Shown here in pieces: positions 43,990 through 49,365 of a stretch of DNA of 49,365 nt. Made by a program: the position numbers and the translations under genes. Where the stretch lies: assembly GCA_021733945.1 (NCBI GenBank), contig JAIPJX010000015.1:1-49365 (forward strand), given 5' to 3'. Within the stretch, counting starts at the first letter, position 1. Every line of letters begins with the position of its first letter. This stretch comes from Verrucomicrobiota bacterium (GTDB taxonomy: Bacteria > Verrucomicrobiota > Verrucomicrobiia > Limisphaerales > SIBE01). The notes under the pieces are model-generated. The model ran no database searches. It saw nothing but the letters and a program-made list of their open reading frames with translations, and was not told the origin of the DNA.

Positions 43990-46788
43990 TCATGTATTGA
44001 GAAATGTTTCGATCCTGGTTTGAAGGGTTGCGGCGATCGACTGGAGCCTGGGTTCGGAGTCGACCTTGAGTCCGTGCTCGTCGCGCACATAAAAGGTGTC
44101 GATGGCGGCACCCATTTCGGTGGTGATCTTGGCCACTGCAATGTTGAGTCCCTCTTCGTGCAGCGCCTGGGAAACGAAGTAGAGAAGCCCAACCCGGTCC
44201 TCGGCTTCGACCTCGATGAGGGTGTGGGTTTCGGAAGTCCGGGTGTCGAATCGAATCTTTGTTTCGATGCGATCCTCCGCGAGCGATTCGTAGACGGGTT
44301 TTGGAACCTTGACCCCCTTGAAAAGCTTCTCGATTTTGGCGGAGGTGGTCAGGGCGGCCTTGAGGTGGCGCTCGAATTTTGCACGTTCGTCGGCCTTGGC
44401 CAGAAGTCCGGTTCGAATGTCCGTGACCAGGAACCGGTCCAGGATGATCTCGTCGTTCCGGGTGTAGATCTGAGCCCCCAGGATATTGAGCCCGGCGGCG
44501 GTCAGGCACCCGGCGATCTTGCTGAACAACCCGGCTCTGTCCCAGGTGCATACCAGCACCGAGGTGTAGCTTCGGTCGGGTTCATCGTGCCAGGATACCG
44601 CAGGTTCCAGTGCTTTTTCCTCCTCGCCAACCAGCTGCCCGATAAATTGATGAACCGCAGTGAGGTCCCGGGCAATCCGGCTCGCGGACTGATTCTCGAA
44701 ATACCGCGCCGGGAGGTTGTTGAAATGGGCGGTGATTTCCTCCAAGGGATAATCCTCGGGCAGCTCTGTCCTGATCTCCTCGATGAAGTGGGCGCGCTGG
44801 CGGGTGTCCGGGCCTTTCGGGTCGGGTTCACCCAGAAGATGTTGCCGGGCTTTTCGGTGGAGGGTGAGCAGGAGTGAATTCTTGAAGCTGTTCCAAAGGT
44901 CCGGGCTGGTCCCCTGCGAATCGGCAAACGTATGCAGGGTGAGCATGTTCAGCAGGTCCAGTGAATCGATCACCCTGGTGAAGGACTCGACCACGGAGGG
45001 ATCGTCCATGTCACGGCGCTGGGAGATCTGGACCATGAGCAGATGGTGCTCGATCAAGGTGCAGAGTTTACGGGTGACGCCGTCCTCCAGCCCGAGGCGT
45101 CTCGCCAGTTTTTTCGCGAGCCGAACGCCTGCCTTTGAGTGATCCCCCGAATCCTCGGTCTTGCCGGCGTCGTGCAGGAGCAGGGCCAGGTAGAGCACGA
45201 ATGGGCGCTCGACCTTGTGGAACATTTCCTTGTAGTCGATGAAGGGCTGCTCGGTTGCCGTGGAGATATGGTCGAGTTTCTCCAGGCAGACCAGAATGTG
45301 TTCATCGGTGGTGTAGCGATGGTAGAACTCATGCTGGACCAGGCAGGTCAGGCGTCCGAATTCCGGGAGGTACTTGCCCAGGAAATCAACCTCGTGCATG
45401 GCCCGAAGGGCGGTGGCGACGCTGCCCGGCTGGTTGAGGATCTCCAGGAACGTCTCGCGCACATGCGGGTTCTTCAGGAATGAACGGTCGACGAGTTTGA
45501 GGCAGTTGCGCACTTCCTGTTCGAGATCCGGGTGAAGGCGGACCCCCCGCTGTTGGGCATGGAGGAAGAGCCGCATCAGGCGTGGAGTGTCCTCGTTCAG
45601 GGGATGTGCGGCCGTGGTGAGGATTTCGCCGTTAACGATCTTGAAACCGTCCACGAGTTGGGTGGAAGTTTTCCGGCGCGTGGTTTTGAGAATCTGACGG
45701 AGAGAGGGTAGTCTCTTGGGTTGAGGCAGCAGGGCCAGCCGTCGTTCCACGGTGCGGGTGAGCAGAAAGATGTTCCGGGTATGGGTGTAAACCTCGCGCA
45801 TGAACTGCTCAAGACGCACGTGAGGGGATCTGCTCGTGTGTCCGAGTTGGTAGGCGATGGCCGGCTGAAGATTCTTGGTGAGGACATCGACGGGCCGGTC
45901 GGTTTGATAGTGCAGTTCATTGCGGACTCTGAGCAGGTAGTCGTAGGCGGTGTCCAATTGTTTTCGTTCCGAGGGACCGATCAGTTTCCGCCGTTCCAGT
46001 TCCGTGAGCGACTGGACCCGGTACTTGAAGTGAGCCATCCAGAGCAGGTTCTGATAGTCCCGCAAGCCGCCGCAACCGTTCTTGATGTTAGGTTCCTGCA
46101 TGCACGCCGAATTGCCGAATTTCCTCCGGCGCGATTCCTGATCCTCGATCCGTGCGGCGATGTACCGCGCTTCGCAGTCCCGAACACATTTGGCCAGCAC
46201 GACCGTCTGCAGGCGTTCAAACAGGGGGGCGTCCCCGGCGATCAACCTGGCTTCAATGAGCGAGGTCTGGGATTGCATGTCGCTGGCGGCCACGCGCACG
46301 CAGTCCTCGACGGTGCGTACGGAATGGCCCACCTTGAGTCCGAGATCCCAGAGTGTGTACAACATTCCATCCGTGATCGTTTTCAGGTAGGGGGTGGGGC
46401 TGGAATGTGCCGCGTAGAGGCTCGAATACAGGAACATGATGTCGATGTCGCTGCGCGGATTGAGTTCTCCCCGGCCGTAGCCGCCGAGGGCGACCAGAGC
46501 GAACGGATGGGGCTTGAGGTCCTCCTTCGAGGCGTGGTGCTCAAGGGATTCGAGCAGATACCGCAGGAGGACGTCGAACACGGTGGCCTGGCCGCCGCAA
46601 ACCACGCGTCCCCCCGCGCCGGAGCGGTGAAGGATCAGAAGGCGGTGGCGCTCGATTTTGAGAAATCGCTTAAAACGGACCAGTTCCTGGCTGGGATGCC
46701 GGTTCACGGCAGGTCCGAGGCGCAACAGAGCATCGGCCTCGATCTTCTCCGTGAGTGTCTGCATACGGGGCACGATAGGCGAGAACAT
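43990..46788 (-). CDS. glnD: Protein-PII uridylyltransferase/uridylyl-removing enzyme GlnD
   Basis: GlnD senses glutamine and adds or removes UMP on PII proteins, controlling nitrogen assimilation. The 932-residue protein has the full layout: nucleotidyltransferase motif GGYGRGELNPRSDIDIM at 102-118, the helical GlnD domain, an HD domain near 530-550 (LALLLHDAGKTEDSGDHSKAG), and two ACT domains around 720-800 and 850-920 (WDRAGLFSKIAGCL, EDRVGLLYFVSQAL). ATG codons at 46788 and 46764 are both possible starts. No glnB or glnA gene lies in the window. It is divergent from the ECF sigma gene, separated by 73 bases. Confidence 0.93.
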   Translation of the reverse strand: MFSPIVPRMQTLTEKIEADALLRLGPAVNRHPSQELVRFKRFLKIERHRLLILHRSGAGGRVVCGGQATVFDVLLRYLLESLEHHASKEDLKPHPFALVALGGYGRGELNPRSDIDIMFLYSSLYAAHSSPTPYLKTITDGMLYTLWDLGLKVGHSVRTVEDCVRVAASDMQSQTSLIEARLIAGDAPLFERLQTVVLAKCVRDCEARYIAARIEDQESRRRKFGNSACMQEPNIKNGCGGLRDYQNLLWMAHFKYRVQSLTELERRKLIGPSERKQLDTAYDYLLRVRNELHYQTDRPVDVLTKNLQPAIAYQLGHTSRSPHVRLEQFMREVYTHTRNIFLLTRTVERRLALLPQPKRLPSLRQILKTTRRKTSTQLVDGFKIVNGEILTTAAHPLNEDTPRLMRLFLHAQQRGVRLHPDLEQEVRNCLKLVDRSFLKNPHVRETFLEILNQPGSVATALRAMHEVDFLGKYLPEFGRLTCLVQHEFYHRYTTDEHILVCLEKLDHISTATEQPFIDYKEMFHKVERPFVLYLALLLHDAGKTEDSGDHSKAGVRLAKKLARRLGLEDGVTRKLCTLIEHHLLMVQISQRRDMDDPSVVESFTRVIDSLDLLNMLTLHTFADSQGTSPDLWNSFKNSLLLTLHRKARQHLLGEPDPKGPDTRQRAHFIEEIRTELPEDYPLEEITAHFNNLPARYFENQSASRIARDLTAVHQFIGQLVGEEEKALEPAVSWHDEPDRSYTSVLVCTWDRAGLFSKIAGCLTAAGLNILGAQIYTRNDEIILDRFLVTDIRTGLLAKADERAKFERHLKAALTTSAKIEKLFKGVKVPKPVYESLAEDRIETKIRFDTRTSETHTLIEVEAEDRVGLLYFVSQALHEEGLNIAVAKITTEMGAAIDTFYVRDEHGLKVDSEPRLQSIAATLQTRIETFLNT

Positions 46789-46861
46789 TGGGGGCGCGCA
46801 AGCGAAGGCTCAGTTTTCGTGCAACTTGTGGGTTCGGTTGGGTTTGATAGATTGGGAATTG

Positions 46862-47476
46862 ATGGTGGAGCCTCTGGATCCAGATGCCGCCCTGATGCTT
46901 CGCGTGAGGCAGGGGGATGCGGCTGCGTTTGAAGCGCTGGTTGAGAAATACAAACAACCGGTTGCCAATCTGATTTACCGTATCCTGCGGGATGCCACGG
47001 AGGCCGAGGATCTGGCGCAGCAGGTGTTCCTGCAGGTCTACAAAGCCGCCGACCGATACCGGGTGACGGCGAAATTCTCAACCTGGATTTATACGATCGC
47101 ACGGAATCTGTGCCTGAACGAAATTCGCAGGCGATCCCGTCATCCGGCTGATTCGATGGACATCGGATCCCAGGAAAACGAGGACCTTCCAGCCCGTCAG
47201 TTTCAGGATGTTGCCAGTGCCCAGCCTCCGGAGGAGCTTTTGAGGGATGAATTGGTCCGGAAAATCGACCTGGCGGTCTCCGAATTGCCGGAGAATCAGC
47301 GGACCGCCATCCTGCTCTACCGGGAGGAGGAGATGTCCTACGAAGAGATTGCCCGAGTGCTGGACTGCTCGCTCTCGGCCACGAAATCGCTCATTCATCG
47401 CGGGCGCGAGACGTTGAAGCAGAAGATCAAGCCCTACCTGCGAACCGGTGCCTGGCAGGAGGCGGCCGAATCATGA
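46862..47476 (+). CDS. ECF-family RNA polymerase sigma factor
   Basis: 204 residues. Region 2 (about 25-95) contains LIYRILRDATEAEDLAQQVF and KFSTWIYTIARNLCLNEIRRR, which recognise the -10 element. Region 4 (about 145-198) contains LPENQRTAILLYREEEMSYEEIA and the ALSATKSLIHRGRETL-type recognition helix (here CSLSATKSLIHRGRETL). A charged linker joins them. The ATG at 46862 matches the family N terminus; upstream in-frame codons run into the glnD promoter region. The stop overlaps the next gene by four bases, the usual arrangement of a sigma factor with its regulator. Confidence 0.92.
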   Translation: MVEPLDPDAALMLRVRQGDAAAFEALVEKYKQPVANLIYRILRDATEAEDLAQQVFLQVYKAADRYRVTAKFSTWIYTIARNLCLNEIRRRSRHPADSMDIGSQENEDLPARQFQDVASAQPPEELLRDELVRKIDLAVSELPENQRTAILLYREEEMSYEEIARVLDCSLSATKSLIHRGRETLKQKIKPYLRTGAWQEAAES

Positions 47477-47964
47477 TCCATAATCCACCCGCAACAAATT
47501 CTGGTGCGCGGTTTTTACTAGAGAACATTCGCATGCAAAAGAGAGAAAAAAACAAAAACACAGGGCCGCACTCCGGGCGGAACGGCGAATCGGTTCTGGA
47601 TCTGGAATTGGACCGGCTTCTGGAGCGGTTGCCCGATGCGCCGCTCTCCTCAAATTTCACGGCCCGGGTTCTGCAATCGCTGCCCGCGAGCCGGGAGATC
47701 AGACGGACTGGTTGGTGGACCGTGTGGGGAGGTTTGTCTTTTTCCTGGAAGATGGCTGCGGCCTCGGTGTGTGTAGGCTTCGTGTTGATCGGACAATACC
47801 GGCATCAGGTGGCGGTGCGGGATGAGGTGGCACGCAGTGTGGTGGCCGTGGGCAATCTGGCGAGTTTTCCCACTGTGGAGATGATGGAAAACTTCGAGGC
47901 GATCCGGCGTTTGAATGATGTGACCGAGGGGGTCGACCTGGAGCTCCTGGCAGCATTGCAATGA
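47473..47964 (+). CDS. Single-pass membrane protein, probable regulator of the ECF sigma factor
   Basis: 163 residues with one membrane helix (about 92-110, SWKMAAASVCVGFVLIG). The N-terminal cytosolic part contains LDRLLERLPDAPLSSNFTARVLQSLPA, a segment (given in pieces: LLERLPDAPLSS, NFTARVLQSL) recurring in Verrucomicrobiota proteins encoded after ECF sigma factors. No zinc-binding HxxxCxxC anti-sigma motif is present. The first ATG overlaps the sigma stop; an ATG at 47533 is an alternative. Anti-sigma function is inferred from position and topology. Confidence 0.7.
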   Translation: MIHNPPATNSGARFLLENIRMQKREKNKNTGPHSGRNGESVLDLELDRLLERLPDAPLSSNFTARVLQSLPASREIRRTGWWTVWGGLSFSWKMAAASVCVGFVLIGQYRHQVAVRDEVARSVVAVGNLASFPTVEMMENFEAIRRLNDVTEGVDLELLAALQ

Positions 47965-48980
47965 CCCGAAACGTCCATTTGAAAATGAGCCGGGGCTTGA
48001 CCTGGTTGGTGGCGTTGATGGGTTTCGGTGCATTGATTTCCTCCAGTCTGGGGCAGAACTCCGGAAGAGCGCCGGTTCCGGGCGGGCAGGCGGAGGTGAA
48101 CGCACCGTTGCCCCCGGTTGAGTTCTTCCGGCAATTGCTGGCCATGGATCCCCTGGATCAGGAGCGTGCCCTTGCCGAACGGCCCCTTGAAAAACGTGAA
48201 GCGCTGAAGGCGAAAATTGCCGAGTATTCCAAAATGCCGGCTTCGGAGCGGGAATGGCGCCTGCGAATGACCGAACTTCGGTACTATCTGGCACCGTTGA
48301 TGAAACGATCGCGAGGGGATCGGATCGCGCTCCTGGCAGAGGTTCCCCACCATCTCAGGGAGCTGGTGTCGGAACGATTGGATCAATGGGATCTCCTGCC
48401 CGAACCCTTTCAAAAAGAGGTGTTGGATCAGGAGTTCATGCTTCATTACTTCGCCCGCCTCGAATCGAGTTCCCCGGCGGAGCGGGAACGGATCCTGAGC
48501 ACCATGTCCAGCGAACGAAGGGATCTGCTGGAAAGGGAACTCGGGAAATGGCGCGATACACCGGTCGCGGAGCGCGGTCGGATGTACGAACGATTCAACC
48601 AGTTCTTCGAACTTCCGGCGCAAGAGAAGGAGAAGACGCTTGATCGATTGTCGGATGAGGAACAACGGCAGATGGAGAAGGCACTGCAACGTTTCGGGCA
48701 GTTGCCCGCCCGTCAGCGGGAGCTGTTCATCGAGTCCTTTCAGAAGTTCGCCAGCATGTCGAACGGTGAGCGGGATCAGTTTTTCGAGAATGCCGAACGG
48801 TGGAAGGTCATGTCTCCCAAGGAACGACAGACCTGGCGCAATCTGATCAATCTCCTGCCGGTTCAATCAGAGCCGCCGTTGCCGGGCGGAGTCCAAACGG
48901 GAGCCGCGTCCCCTGCCGTTCCTCCGGGTGCCTCGGGTGGAAGCGCAGCCGGCAAGCTTCCGGCTCTGCCTGGACGTTGA
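47961..48980 (+). CDS. DUF3106 repeat protein, exported
   Basis: 339 residues. A hydrophobic N-terminal segment (signal peptide or anchor, about 10-31) is followed by about eight degenerate helical repeats of 20-25 residues with an LPxxER..LF..F pattern, for example QFFELPAQEKEKTLDRL, RFGQLPARQRELFIESF and KFASMSNGERDQFFENA. A Pro/Gly/Ala-rich tail ends the protein. DUF3106 proteins are frequent third genes of such sigma operons; by analogy with repeat-type periplasmic sensors they may sense envelope state, but this is unproven. The ATG overlaps the upstream stop by four bases. Confidence 0.8.
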   Translation: MTRNVHLKMSRGLTWLVALMGFGALISSSLGQNSGRAPVPGGQAEVNAPLPPVEFFRQLLAMDPLDQERALAERPLEKREALKAKIAEYSKMPASEREWRLRMTELRYYLAPLMKRSRGDRIALLAEVPHHLRELVSERLDQWDLLPEPFQKEVLDQEFMLHYFARLESSSPAERERILSTMSSERRDLLERELGKWRDTPVAERGRMYERFNQFFELPAQEKEKTLDRLSDEEQRQMEKALQRFGQLPARQRELFIESFQKFASMSNGERDQFFENAERWKVMSPKERQTWRNLINLLPVQSEPPLPGGVQTGAASPAVPPGASGGSAAGKLPALPGR

Positions 48981-49025
48981 CGGTCTGGGGGGCGGCGAGG
49001 CGCGGAAGGGTGCATGACAGAATGC

Positions 49026-49148
49026 TTCGTCGATGACGAACGAAGTTTACCGCCGCCCGCGACCAACGCGAAGCGTCTTGGACTGCGGTAGTCCTCTACC
49101 GCTTTTGGGGTGCGCGCACCGCACTGCCATTCCTGAAACGGATGGCAG
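49026..49148. repeat. Cluster of perfect inverted repeats
   Basis: Four symmetric elements follow each other: TTCGTC/GACGAA (49026-49040), GCGGTAG/CTACCGC with a 4-base loop then TTTT (49085-49102), the 12-bp palindrome GGTGCGCGCACC (49109-49120), and CTGCCAT/ATGGCAG (49124-49148). The second could terminate the DUF3106 operon. The style is that of dispersed, structured intergenic repeats of Verrucomicrobiota; short open frames across it are not convincing. Confidence 0.6.
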
Positions 49149-49202
49149 TAGGGCAAAGCATCCCGGTGCACCGAGGCCGGATGGAAATCGAAACGCTGGA
49201 AC

Positions 49203-49266
49203 CCGCTCACCGGGACGGTTCGCGCTACCTTTCCCCGTCCCCTCGGTGGTAGGGCGAAGCGTCTCG
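49203..49266. repeat. 64-base direct repeat, copy 1
   Basis: Matches the copy at 49302-49365 at 62 of 64 positions, the two differences lying close together at 49244 and 49246. Each copy contains GGGACGG and CCGTCCC able to form a 7-bp stem, and ends with GCGAAGCGTCT, a word also found at 49068-49078. Confidence 0.8.
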
Positions 49267-49301
49267 CTGAGCCGTGGGCCACCCGAGGTCCAGATCCCTG
49301 A

Positions 49302-49365
49302 CCGCTCACCGGGACGGTTCGCGCTACCTTTCCCCGTCCCCTGGCTGGTAGGGCGAAGCGTCTCG
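49302..49365. repeat. 64-base direct repeat, copy 2 (at window end)
   Basis: Starts 99 bases after copy 1, so a tandem array with a 99-base unit may continue beyond the window. The 35 bases between the copies are unique here. Confidence 0.8.

Noticed and set aside
43570..44877. 435-codon open frame on the plus strand
   Set aside because: Spans antisense parts of aroK and glnD; no domain signal.
45721..46932. 403-codon open frame on the plus strand
   Set aside because: Antisense to glnD, which has complete domains; no recognisable motif.
49021..49365. Short open frames on both strands at the right edge
   Set aside because: They run across inverted and direct repeats; their peptides reflect the dispersed repeat, not a gene.
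1..49365. CRISPR array, tRNA or rRNA genes, transposases, prophage genes
   Set aside because: No regularly spaced repeats other than the 99-base pair at the right edge, and no recognisable RNA gene or mobile-element protein was found.

Overview
The window looks like chromosomal DNA of a member of the Verrucomicrobiota, probably the Limisphaerales/Pedosphaeraceae side. Evidence is the gene content: a giant lamin-tail/CotH secreted protein beside a VTC polyphosphate polymerase, an ECF sigma - membrane protein - DUF3106 operon, an ActABCDEF alternative complex III, an Mla lipid-transport operon typical of an outer-membrane organism, and a hairpin-rich dispersed repeat of a style common in that phylum. 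The DNA is GC-rich with strong third-position GC, so long antisense open frames are abundant and have been discarded. No rRNA, tRNA, insertion sequence, prophage or CRISPR array was seen.

Layout. 1-1475: window edge with two inverted repeats, then a GT4-type glycosyltransferase. 1679-9803: giant LTD/CotH protein, VTC polyphosphate polymerase, DUF4956 membrane protein and HlyD-like adaptor; the last three overlap and look like one operon. 9847-11271: Nudix hydrolase, tRNA adenosine deaminase TadA, and a stand-alone CBM48 domain on the opposite strand. 11787-17919: MsbA-type ABC exporter, an acetamidase/formamidase (minus), and a long ABC-2 permease fused to a large soluble domain. 18080-20356: an aldehyde dehydrogenase-fold protein and a Tat-type NIPSNAP protein, closed by a hairpin terminator. 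20381-22663 (minus): GGDEF protein with a degenerate receiver, and a tail-anchored GNAT protein. 22773-26369: a heterodimeric ABC exporter. 26411-30790 (minus): mlaE-F-D then mlaC-A with its own apparent promoter, plus a DUF4203 membrane protein.

31151-42358 is the respiratory block: actABCDEF, a small one-helix protein, and ccoN-, ccoO- and ccoP-like genes, nearly all overlapping or within a few bases. ActA-F should oxidise quinol and pass electrons to cytochrome c. The CcoN-like subunit follows the fold pattern of a cbb3 oxidase catalytic subunit, but I find no histidines where the haem b, haem b3 and two of the three CuB ligands should be. The module may therefore be a non-oxygen-reducing membrane partner of complex III. 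This is the most unusual signal in the window.

42374-46788 (minus) carries queG, aroK and glnD. 46862-48980 carries the ECF sigma factor, a probable membrane regulator and a DUF3106 repeat protein in an overlapping operon. The last 385 bases hold no convincing gene; they contain several perfect inverted repeats and a 64-base direct repeat at a 99-base period that runs off the end.
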